A stretch of DNA of 64,000 nucleotides from NCEH01 sp002257205 (lineage in GTDB: Bacteria; Pseudomonadota; Alphaproteobacteria; Rhizobiales; Xanthobacteraceae). Below are positions 7,694-15,973 of the stretch, one piece after another. The position numbers and the translations under genes were made by a program. The DNA is taken from assembly GCF_043195105.1 (NCBI RefSeq), contig NZ_JBAFWO010000003.1; one strand, written 5' to 3'. The notes beneath the pieces are model-generated. The model did no database searches, was not told the DNA's origin, and worked only from the letters and a program-made list of their open reading frames with translations. Every line of letters starts with the position of its first letter. The first letter of the stretch is position 1.

Positions 7694-9283
7694 TCATGCG
7701 ACCGGCTGCACCTCGCTCCGCCAGCGCTCGATTTCGGCGAGCTCGGCCTCGGGGCGCTCCTGCTCCACCCGTCCCTGCCCGAGGAACAAGGCGCCGGCAT
7801 CGGCATCAAGGGTCAGCCAGTCGCCCTGGCGCAGCAGGGTGGTTCCGACCAGCGCCGTCTGGGCCACGGCATCGATCTTCAACGCCGCGCAGCCGACGAT
7901 GCAGGGCTTGCCCAATTGACGCGCCACCAGCGCCGCATGGGCGGTGCGCCCGCCCACCGCCGTCACGATGCCATTCGCCGCCGCGAACCCGGCCACATCG
8001 CTCGTGCTGGTATCGGGACGAACCAGCACCACCGGCGTCCCGGCGGCCGCAAGGCGCACCGCGCTTTGCGAATCAAAGGCGATCCGCCCGACGGCAACCC
8101 CCACCGATGCGCTGATGCCGCGCGCCACGGGGGCGCTCACATTCACCAGCCGCTTCGTGACCAGGCCTGCGAGGTCCACGTCGGCGAGCCGGGCCAGCCC
8201 CTCGGCCGGGGAGATGAGGCCCTCGGTCACGAGATCGATGGCGAATCGCAGGGCGGCGCGCGGGGTCCGCTTGGCGGCGCGGGTCTGGAGAATCCAGAGC
8301 ACCCCTTCGTCGATGGTGAATTCCACGTCCTGGATGTCGCGAAAGGCCTGCTCCAGCTGTGCCAGCCGCGTGCGCAGATCGCGCGCTGCCTGGGGCGCCG
8401 CCCGCAGGATCGCGGCCTCGGTGTCCGGGGTGCGGCTGCCGGAGACGACATCCTCGCCCTGGGCGCCGAACAGCACGTCGATCACCGGCTCGGCCCGGCC
8501 GCTCGAGGGGTCGCGGGAGAATGCGACGCCCGCGCCGGAGGACAGGCCGCGATTGCCATAGACCATCGCCTGAACGGTCACCGCCGTGCCCTGCAGATCC
8601 TCCAATTGCTGAAGCCGGCGATAGGTGGTGGCGCGATCGCTGGTCCAGGAGCGATAGACCGCACGCGCCGCCGCCTCGACCTGCGCCTGCGGATCGCCCG
8701 GCAGATCGAGGTCCGCCGCGTCGATCAGCCGTTCATACGCGCCCGCCAGCCGCTCCAGCGCCTCGCCGTCCAGATCCGCCTCGCTCGCTGCCCCCTCGGC
8801 GCGCGTGATGGTCTCGCGAGCATGGGCGAACGCCGCGCCATCCGCCCCCAGCACGACGTCGGCGAAGCTCTCCAGGAACCGGCGCCGGCAATCCCAGGCG
8901 AAACGCGGGTTGCCGCTGGTGCGGATCAGACCCTGGACCGCTTCTGTGGTGCAGCCGACATTCAGCACCGTATCCAGCATGCCCGGCATCGACCGCGCGG
9001 CGCCCGACCGGACGGAGACCAGAAGCGGCTGGCGCCGGTCGCCGAACACTTTTCCAGTGGCCTGCTCCAGGAACGCCAGACCCTCCCGAAGCCCGTCCTT
9101 GAGCTTGTGCAGGGCATTGTCTTCACCCCGCACGATGGCGGCGCACAGATCCACCGGCAGTACGAAGGCGGGCGGAACCGGCAGGCCCAGGGCCGCCATG
9201 CGCGCCAGATTGGCGGCCTTGGCGCCGATGATGTCGGCGGAAGGTGTCGCGGTGGACCCGCCACCGATGCGTGCGATGTGCAT
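7694..9283 (-). CDS. Pyruvate phosphate dikinase-like protein lacking the PEP-binding domain
   Basis: 529 residues against about 880 in PPDK. The N-terminal ATP-grasp domain is clearly PPDK-like: 'GAKAANLARMAALGLPVPP', 'PLLVSVRSGAARSMPGMLD', 'GTAVTVQAMVYGN', 'GAQGEDVVSGSRTP', 'DVEFTIDEGVLWILQTR'. The swivelling phosphohistidine domain follows, with its His in 'GGRTAHAALVARQLGKPCIVGC'-type sequence. The protein then ends, so the C-terminal TIM barrel that binds PEP/pyruvate is absent. It could phosphorylate its own His from ATP and hand the phosphoryl group to another acceptor. AGGAGG overlaps the 10-base gap after the upstream gene; the second of two adjacent ATGs has better spacing. Probable co-transcription with the 642-residue protein. 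Confidence 0.85.
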   Translation of the reverse strand: MHIARIGGGSTATPSADIIGAKAANLARMAALGLPVPPAFVLPVDLCAAIVRGEDNALHKLKDGLREGLAFLEQATGKVFGDRRQPLLVSVRSGAARSMPGMLDTVLNVGCTTEAVQGLIRTSGNPRFAWDCRRRFLESFADVVLGADGAAFAHARETITRAEGAASEADLDGEALERLAGAYERLIDAADLDLPGDPQAQVEAAARAVYRSWTSDRATTYRRLQQLEDLQGTAVTVQAMVYGNRGLSSGAGVAFSRDPSSGRAEPVIDVLFGAQGEDVVSGSRTPDTEAAILRAAPQAARDLRTRLAQLEQAFRDIQDVEFTIDEGVLWILQTRAAKRTPRAALRFAIDLVTEGLISPAEGLARLADVDLAGLVTKRLVNVSAPVARGISASVGVAVGRIAFDSQSAVRLAAAGTPVVLVRPDTSTSDVAGFAAANGIVTAVGGRTAHAALVARQLGKPCIVGCAALKIDAVAQTALVGTTLLRQGDWLTLDADAGALFLGQGRVEQERPEAELAEIERWRSEVQPVA

Positions 9284-9296
9284 CATACCCTCCTAG

Positions 9297-11225
9297 TCAC
9301 TTTGAAAGATCGGCGAGCACATGCTCGCGCAACACATGGCCGAAGGCGGCCAGCCGGTCGGTGGCGCGTTCCAGGGTCCGCGCGAGATCGAGCGCGCCGA
9401 GCGCGGTCTTCAGATCGTAGGTCTCGGTAAGCACCAGAGCGGTCACCGCCCGCTCGGCCGCGTCACCCGCATGCTCTTGCTCGATCAGCCGGCCCACGGC
9501 GGCCAATGCGTCTTCCGACTCGATGCGCTGCCCCTCCGGCACATCGGCGGCAGCAAGGGTGCCACTGGCTGCGGCCCCCGCTCCCGTCACCGCCGCCGCG
9601 CACAGGTCCGCGAGCGGCTTCAGCAAAGCGGAAGGAAGCCCGTCCGGCACCAGGGAGGCGACGAATGCGGCCTGCTCCAGCTCGTCGATCGCCTCCTCCA
9701 TGCTGTTCACCAGGCGCACGATGGCCGGATCGGCATCGAACCGCGCGGCGGTATTGCGCGCCTCCAGGGCGATGCGGTCGGCCTTTTCCTCGATTCGCCG
9801 CGCCGCGTTCGCCAAGCGGTCGCGATCGAACGGGCGCTCCGCCTGCTGCTCCGCAATCCCATGAGCGATGGCGACGGCGACTTCCCGCGCCAACCCCGCC
9901 TGACGCACCACGATCGCCAGCAAGGTAGCCTCGACCCGCTGCATGTGCCGCACCAGATCGGCCTCGATCTGATCGCGCGCGAGCCGCACCGAGCTGCCGT
10001 TCAGCAAGGCTTGCGCGGAGACCTTCAGAACCGTTTTAAGAAAATCCACGGCGGCATCGCGCCCCAGCGCGGCGTCGAGCCGCTCCCCGAAGCCGATGCG
10101 CGTCGGGGCCGCGTGATGGACGGCGGCGGCCACAAGCTCGCTGCCGCCCAGCTCCAGGAAACCGCGCTGCCCCACCTTGTTGCGCGCCGCCCAATCGAGC
10201 ACTCGCACCGCGTCGGCCTTGGTCACCCAGTTGCGCAGTACCTTGCGCGCCTTGTTCCAGTCGATCAGGAACACGAGCGAGGCGCCGACCTCTGCCAGAA
10301 AGGCGTCGCGCGCCGCCGCATCGCCATAGGGATAACGGCCGGTAACGAGATAGAACACGCCGTCATCACCGAGCGCCTCCCCGCTCTTGCGCTCCAGCCC
10401 GCTCCATTGGGCGGGGAAATCCCGCAACAGGCCGGTGAAGAACTTGGCCCGTGCCAGATGCACGTCGGTATAAGTGACGGTGACGGCCCCGCCTTCCACC
10501 GAGATCACCACCACATGAGCGTCGGTCTCGCCGATATCATTCTGAAGGGTGAGGCGCGTGCCGGAGCGCGCCGCGGTGGTGGACAGGCCCGGATGATCGA
10601 ATTTGAGTGCCTGCGTCGAATCTAGTCCCCGCATGAAGGCTTCGACCGCCGGGCGATCCTCAGGCAGCAGCCCGAAGGCATGGGCGCCGGCAATCACTTC
10701 TTCCGCATGCAGCGCGGACAGGCGATTGAGCGCCCTGTGCAAATCCATCACCAGCCGGTGCAGGCTTTCGCCACCATGCTCCGACAGGCCGGTCAGCTGG
10801 GAAATCAGCGCGAGATCCAGGGTATCCTCGACGCCGAGCGGCAGCGCCGCCTTGAGCCCCCCCAGCCGGGAGAGGCCGGCATCGCCCTCCACCTTGTCGC
10901 CGGCGGCCACGCAGCGCGCCATGGTTTCCACATCATTCCAGATGGCGAGGCCAAGATCGCCCAGGCCCGGCGCATGGACCCGCCCTTCGGGAAGCAATGC
11001 GGCCGCGCCGATCAGTGCCTCCATGGCCGCCGCGTCGAGCCCTGCGGCCCGGCATTCCTCCGCCAGGTCGAACGGCGCTGCCTGCGGCGTGCGGGCATGG
11101 CGTCCGGCACCCTGGAGCACGCTGAGGCGCGCCTTCACCTGGTCATTCGCGCGCAGGCCCTCGGCGATAAGCGCGGGGAGAAGGATGTCGCCCTGCCCCA
11201 GGCGCTCGATGATTTCGGTTTTCAT
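9297..11225 (-). CDS. Unrecognised 642-residue protein paired with PPDK-like gene
   Basis: Begins MKTEIIERLGQGDILLPALIAEGL; the ATG at 11225 is preferred because GAGGG lies 8 bases upstream (an in-frame GTG at 11234 has no room for one). No signal peptide or membrane segment is seen. The first third is helical with a 'LLPALIAEGLRANDQVKARL' start. A middle alpha/beta part (residues about 200-340) includes 'HVVVISVEGGAVTVTYTDVH' and 'FFTGLLRDFP'. The C-terminal 220 residues are long amphipathic helices (LARDQIEADLVRHMQRVEAT...) reminiscent of PhoU/DUF47-like bundles, but I cannot confirm that. It precedes the PPDK-like gene by 10 bases, so the two probably act together. Confidence 0.75.
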   Translation of the reverse strand: MKTEIIERLGQGDILLPALIAEGLRANDQVKARLSVLQGAGRHARTPQAAPFDLAEECRAAGLDAAAMEALIGAAALLPEGRVHAPGLGDLGLAIWNDVETMARCVAAGDKVEGDAGLSRLGGLKAALPLGVEDTLDLALISQLTGLSEHGGESLHRLVMDLHRALNRLSALHAEEVIAGAHAFGLLPEDRPAVEAFMRGLDSTQALKFDHPGLSTTAARSGTRLTLQNDIGETDAHVVVISVEGGAVTVTYTDVHLARAKFFTGLLRDFPAQWSGLERKSGEALGDDGVFYLVTGRYPYGDAAARDAFLAEVGASLVFLIDWNKARKVLRNWVTKADAVRVLDWAARNKVGQRGFLELGGSELVAAAVHHAAPTRIGFGERLDAALGRDAAVDFLKTVLKVSAQALLNGSSVRLARDQIEADLVRHMQRVEATLLAIVVRQAGLAREVAVAIAHGIAEQQAERPFDRDRLANAARRIEEKADRIALEARNTAARFDADPAIVRLVNSMEEAIDELEQAAFVASLVPDGLPSALLKPLADLCAAAVTGAGAAASGTLAAADVPEGQRIESEDALAAVGRLIEQEHAGDAAERAVTALVLTETYDLKTALGALDLARTLERATDRLAAFGHVLREHVLADLSK

Positions 11226-11673
11226 GACTGCCACCCTCGTCGGTCGCCTGGGACCAAAGCATGGGGGGCCAGAGATGTGATTGCGGCAGGTCAGTCATGA
11301 GGATGTCATGTTTGTTCAAGACCTGACGGACCACGGCATCGCTCCGCGAGGCGGTAACGCCCTTCCGGGGGGCACCGCGCCTTGATCGCAGTGCAAACTG
11401 CTGCCATAAAATACCCTGTGAATCCGCGAAAGGCTCAGTACGTTTTCGACCTGGGTCCTTTGTGCGTTCGCTGAATCTGCACGTGCGGCGGCGCGCAAGG
11501 CTTGGCGGCCTGCGAATTCCGCCCACAATCGAGCCACGAGGACCGGGCTGGAAAGAAGCCGGGCCGCACCGCATGGCCCTATCTGACGCGGCAGCGGCGC
11601 GCGTCCTTTCGCGCCCGCCCTCAGCCGCCCGACAGGCTATTGTGCAACGAAGGCGCCTCGATCGGCGCGGGCA
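11226..11673. other. 448-bp intergenic region upstream of kdsD
   Basis: Minus-strand frames here (for example 11316-11537) are Ala/Arg-rich without a ribosome site, and I do not consider them genes. A short inverted repeat GCAGT-GCAA-ACTGC lies at about 11389-11402, beside TTGATC and ATAAAAT hexamers spaced roughly like a promoter. It separates the PPDK-like operon (leftward) from kdsD (rightward), so promoters in both directions are expected. Confidence 0.4.
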
Positions 11674-12693
11674 ATGATAAAAGAGACGAAGACCTTGCGT
11701 TTATCTGCCACCACCGCCCCGGAGAGGATAAGCGCCACCTTGGCGTCCGCAGTGCGGGCCGTCGAACTGGAAGCGCGCGGCCTCGCGCAATTGGGGGCGA
11801 TGCTGCTGGGACCGCTCGGCGCCGCGTTCGAGAAGGCTGTCGACTTGGTTATGGCCTCGCGCGGCCGCGTGGTCATCAGCGGCATGGGCAAAAGCGGCCA
11901 TATCGCCCGCAAGATCGCCGCCACCATGGCTTCGACCGGCACCCCGTCTTTTTTCATGCATCCGGCGGAAGCGAGCCACGGCGACCTCGGTATGGTGACG
12001 AAGGACGACGTGCTGATCCTCGTCTCCTGGTCAGGCGAAACCGCGGAATTCCGGCCCGTCATCGAATATGGCAAGCGCTTTTCCATTCCGATGATCGCGC
12101 TGACCTCGAGGCAGGACAGCACGATCGCGCGCGCAAGCGACGTCGCGCTCATTCTTCCCTCGGCGGAGGAGGCCTGCCCGAACAAGCTGGCCCCGACCAC
12201 CTCCACCACCCTTCAGCTGGTTATGGGGGATGCGCTCGCCGTGACGCTGCTGGAGCGGCGCGGCTTCTCGCCGGAGCAGTTCAAGGTGTTCCACCCCGGC
12301 GGAAAACTCGGAACGATCCTGATCCGCGCCGCCGACCTGATGCATTCCGGCCCTGCCCTGCCCGTGGTGACGCCGGATACGCCGGTGCCCGAGGTTCTCC
12401 TTGCCATGAGCGCGGGCCGGCTTGGCTGCGTGCTCGTGAAGGCGGAGGACGGCAGCCTTCGGGGAATCGTGACCGACGGCGACATTCGGCGCGCAGTGAC
12501 CGAAGGCGATCTCGCGGGCCTTGTCAGCACGTTCATGACCAAGTCGCCGGTGAGCGTGCCACCGTCCACGCTCGCGAGCGAATGCGTCGCCTTGATGAAT
12601 GAGCGGCGTATCACGGTTCTCGTCATCAGCGAGGGCACAAAGCCGGTCGGCCTCCTTCACATGCATGACCTCCTACGCGCCGGCATAGGCTGA
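11674..12693 (+). CDS. kdsD: KpsF/GutQ family D-arabinose-5-phosphate isomerase
   Basis: 339 residues, close to the standard length. A SIS domain (about residues 40-200) carries 'RVVISGMGKSGHIARKIAAT' and 'SWSGETAEF', with the family 'HPAEASHGDLGMV' and 'HPGGKLG' segments. Two CBS domains follow (about 210-335). It converts ribulose 5-phosphate to arabinose 5-phosphate, the first step to Kdo for LPS or capsule. The surrounding polysaccharide genes fit either a housekeeping KdsD or a locus-specific KpsF. A roughly 450-base non-coding stretch upstream suggests its own promoter. Confidence 0.92.
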   Translation: MIKETKTLRLSATTAPERISATLASAVRAVELEARGLAQLGAMLLGPLGAAFEKAVDLVMASRGRVVISGMGKSGHIARKIAATMASTGTPSFFMHPAEASHGDLGMVTKDDVLILVSWSGETAEFRPVIEYGKRFSIPMIALTSRQDSTIARASDVALILPSAEEACPNKLAPTTSTTLQLVMGDALAVTLLERRGFSPEQFKVFHPGGKLGTILIRAADLMHSGPALPVVTPDTPVPEVLLAMSAGRLGCVLVKAEDGSLRGIVTDGDIRRAVTEGDLAGLVSTFMTKSPVSVPPSTLASECVALMNERRITVLVISEGTKPVGLLHMHDLLRAGIG

Positions 12694-12844
12694 GGTGCGA
12701 AGGTCGCACGCTTGTTGATACTCCCGTTCGTGAGGCGCGACGCGCTTTCCGGACATCCGTTGGTGCGCGCCGAATGCGGCGGCGGCCCCTCCCTTGTGCA
12801 TGGGCGATCCGCTAACGTGCAACCGGATTTGGAACGGACCGCAC

Positions 12845-15800
12845 ATGCCCTATCCCCCCGGCACCACCGCCATCTTCGGAATACGGATCGCCATTGCCTG
12901 TGCCGGGCTGCTGTGCCTGCTCGCTAGCGCGCGTGCCGAAGGTCCGGCGGCGCGACAATCGGAACCGCAGTCGAATATCCCGACCGCGCCGCAGGTCTGG
13001 GATGGCCACCACTGGGTTCCGCCGGACCTGTCGTCCGGCCGCACCCTGCCCCCGAAGGGAGCGCTGCCCCGCACGACGTCTGCCCGCGCGGCCGACCGCT
13101 TCGATGCGCGAGACTATGGGGCGGTTTGCGATGGCAAGTTTCATTCGGCGCAGGCAGCTCTGGGCATTGCAACACTGGCTGAGCTCACCGGATGGACGAA
13201 CGAGTTCGGCGCAAAGCCCTATGCGGCTCTTGCCTCTTATCCTTATGGCACCCTGTTCAACCTGCCTGTCTCTTTGGACGCCGCACCCGGCACCACGACC
13301 CTGGCCTTCTCGGTATCGCGGAAGTCCGGTCTCGTGCTGACCACGACGCAGGCGACGGCTGCAGGCAAGGCCGTCTTGAGCTTTACCGGGCCCTGGGGCA
13401 TCCCCGACGGCACCCCGGTAACGGGAGAAGGGCTCAAAAGCGGGACCGTGGTGGATCAGGTGTTCACCTCGCAACTGACCATCACCCCGCCGGCGGCGGA
13501 GCCGATCGCCAAGGGCACGCCAATCACTTTTGACGTACAGGGCGTCGGAACTCCGGTGAAGACGGCGCCACTTGTGCTGACTGTCGCGGCGCCCGTCCCG
13601 GTCGGGTCCGCGACCATCACCTTGAGCAGCCCTCCCGGCGCCATCCGCTCGGGTACCGCTATCGCGGGCGCCGGTCTTGCGGCTCAGACGTTTGTCCGCA
13701 GCGTCGATGTCGCACGCGTGACAGTATCGCCGGCCGCGACGGCGGCAATCCCCGCGGGCTCGACATTGTCCCTCGAAGTTGCGGGGCTTGCAGGGTCAAC
13801 GCGCGTGCGAATAGCGCCAGCGGCCCTCCCAGGAACCTTTGTTCCTGGCAGTAGACTTGAGGTCAGGCAGGCAGGGACACCGCGCGGCGGCGTGCCCATT
13901 GCCCAGGCGGATCTGCCGAAAGGCATCATCACACTCGCACAGCCACTCGAAGCCGACCTTCTCGCCGACACGCAAGGCACCCTGACAAGCGGATTCGCGC
14001 TCTATCTCCAGGATGTCGGCGGCATCACCGCCGGTATGCTGGTCACCGGCGCTGGAATTCCGGCAGGAACCTATGTCGAACTGGTCAACCCGTCGACGCA
14101 GGAGGTGCGCCTGTCGGGAAATGTGGGCGTCGTCGCGGCCGGGACGGACCTGACGTTTTCCTGGCCTTGGCTCGCCAACATAAGGGCGGGCATGCAAGTC
14201 TTTGGTCCCGGCATACCCGATGGAACACAGGTGGAAAGCGTGGATGTCAGGACCGGCATCGTAACGCTGTCCGCCGCATCGACGACACCACTCAAGGCCG
14301 CCACCTCAAATTTCGCAGAATCTCCCGCCAATCGCGGCACGGAGATTACATTCTATGCGCCATTTACCGATGCCGAAGCCGCAGCTCTTCAGATGGATAG
14401 CCTCGGCATCATCGCCGCCGTCAAGTCCGCCGAACAGGGCGGCGGCACGGTGCGTTTGCCGCCTGGCCACTGCCTGACCGACCAGCCCATCATCGTGCCG
14501 GTGCTTTCGCGACGTGATAATATACGTTCCAATGTGGTTTCGATTGTAGGAGACGGCATCTACTCTTCTTATCTTGAGCCCATCCGCGATTTCGGTCCAT
14601 CGGGGTTTGTTCTCTCGTGCGGCGATCCCACCGGAAATATGGACAATTTACGCGGCATGTATTCGGATGGCGGCACATATTGCCACGGCCACTTTCGTGA
14701 CTTTCACGTTCGCATGCCCGATAGCAAGCTGACACCTGGGATGCGTCCGAAAGTTGCCGGCGTTCCTGTCATGATGAGCGGCATCCGCGGCGGACCGCGG
14801 CGTGACATGGAAGATCTGTTCATAGAGGGATTCAACACTGGAATTTACTGGCTGGCGGATCACACGACGCTGCGCCGGCTGTGGATTGTCAGCAACTTCA
14901 TCGGCATCCGCAACGGCGAACCCATGAAGGTGCTGTTCGGCGACAACGTCTGGGACGCGGTCGAGATCATCGCCTCCGCCTGGGCGCACGTGAGCGTGCA
15001 TCCTCAGAGCTTCCTGAACACCGCAATGCTGAAGTCCAATTTCGGGTTCGCCCCCTATACAGTCTGGTGCGAACCGGGTCTGCCGAGCCCCGGCATGTGC
15101 ATGCAAGGCTCAACGATTATCCAGCCCAATTGGGAAAGCACCGGCTGCGCCGCCATAGCGGACGGCAATATCCGCCCGACCAATTCGCCCGATCGCGGCG
15201 CGCGGCGGTTCATCCTCTCCGTTCGATTCGAGAATTTCTATTGGTGGGGACAGGACCCCCGCTTCCAGCCGCAAGGCGGGTGCAAATGGAATGCCTATAT
15301 TGACCTGCAATCCATGCAAGGTGTGACATTCGACAGCATCTGGCCCAATACGATGGCGGTCGTCAAAGGTGCCGCGGGCCTGTTCCGCATCGACCGCTCC
15401 AATAATTACGCCGCCAATACCGGAGGCATCCGCATGAGCGGCGACGGGCTGCTCAATATCCTGAAGCAGTACGCAGGCGCCTGCCAAGAAGTGCTCGCAG
15501 GAGTTGGCGGCCCCTTCGCCTCAACGGCCTATTTCACCCGGGCCGAGCGACGGGTGACACTGGAGGTTCCCGGCACGCTGAACATGCGTCTCAACACCCT
15601 CATGGATGCCACGGCCACCACGCTGCAGGCAGGTTCCGTCATGGCAAGCACACAAAATTCCAACAGAACCGGCGTACGCTTGGCGCGCCAAGGTGAGGGT
15701 GGCGAAACCAGCTTCGCCGGCATCGTCCCGGTCGCCTATCCCTGCCCAATGACCGGCCGGTCTATTGTTGTCGCAACATCTGGGACGGAAATCCCCGTCA

Positions 15801-15955
15801 GGGTCTCCAAGTCGATAACAATCGGCGCCAATGTTGCCGTCGGCCCTGTGCCGGGCATCGCAATTCAAGACGCCGACAAACAAAACAGGGCCGTGATCGG
15901 GCGGGTTGTGGGTTCGAGCGAAAGGGATCCGGGACTCGCATATCTGGAGAGGTAG
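12845..15955 (+). CDS. Secreted pectate-lyase-like beta-helix protein with inserted repeat modules
   Basis: 1036 residues. The start at 12845 gives a signal peptide ending near 'CLLASARA'. After a Pro-rich segment comes 'FDARDYGAVCDGKF', the first strand motif of the pectate-lyase superfamily/tailspike fold. The motif that normally follows soon after, 'GGGTVRLPPGHCLTD', appears only about 440 residues later. The gap holds several related modules of the form 'I.AGM.V.G.GIP.GT.VE.V......V.LS'. The C-terminal half is a right-handed beta-helix-like region (FRDFHVRMPDS, DLFIEGFNTGIYWLADH) and a terminal Gly/Val-rich domain. Such proteins cut or modify polysaccharides, and the context supports an exopolysaccharide target. 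Catalytic residues cannot be named. Confidence 0.8.
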   Translation: MPYPPGTTAIFGIRIAIACAGLLCLLASARAEGPAARQSEPQSNIPTAPQVWDGHHWVPPDLSSGRTLPPKGALPRTTSARAADRFDARDYGAVCDGKFHSAQAALGIATLAELTGWTNEFGAKPYAALASYPYGTLFNLPVSLDAAPGTTTLAFSVSRKSGLVLTTTQATAAGKAVLSFTGPWGIPDGTPVTGEGLKSGTVVDQVFTSQLTITPPAAEPIAKGTPITFDVQGVGTPVKTAPLVLTVAAPVPVGSATITLSSPPGAIRSGTAIAGAGLAAQTFVRSVDVARVTVSPAATAAIPAGSTLSLEVAGLAGSTRVRIAPAALPGTFVPGSRLEVRQAGTPRGGVPIAQADLPKGIITLAQPLEADLLADTQGTLTSGFALYLQDVGGITAGMLVTGAGIPAGTYVELVNPSTQEVRLSGNVGVVAAGTDLTFSWPWLANIRAGMQVFGPGIPDGTQVESVDVRTGIVTLSAASTTPLKAATSNFAESPANRGTEITFYAPFTDAEAAALQMDSLGIIAAVKSAEQGGGTVRLPPGHCLTDQPIIVPVLSRRDNIRSNVVSIVGDGIYSSYLEPIRDFGPSGFVLSCGDPTGNMDNLRGMYSDGGTYCHGHFRDFHVRMPDSKLTPGMRPKVAGVPVMMSGIRGGPRRDMEDLFIEGFNTGIYWLADHTTLRRLWIVSNFIGIRNGEPMKVLFGDNVWDAVEIIASAWAHVSVHPQSFLNTAMLKSNFGFAPYTVWCEPGLPSPGMCMQGSTIIQPNWESTGCAAIADGNIRPTNSPDRGARRFILSVRFENFYWWGQDPRFQPQGGCKWNAYIDLQSMQGVTFDSIWPNTMAVVKGAAGLFRIDRSNNYAANTGGIRMSGDGLLNILKQYAGACQEVLAGVGGPFASTAYFTRAERRVTLEVPGTLNMRLNTLMDATATTLQAGSVMASTQNSNRTGVRLARQGEGGETSFAGIVPVAYPCPMTGRSIVVATSGTEIPVRVSKSITIGANVAVGPVPGIAIQDADKQNRAVIGRVVGSSERDPGLAYLER

Positions 15956-15973
15956 CGGCCGCTGCCGATGCAC

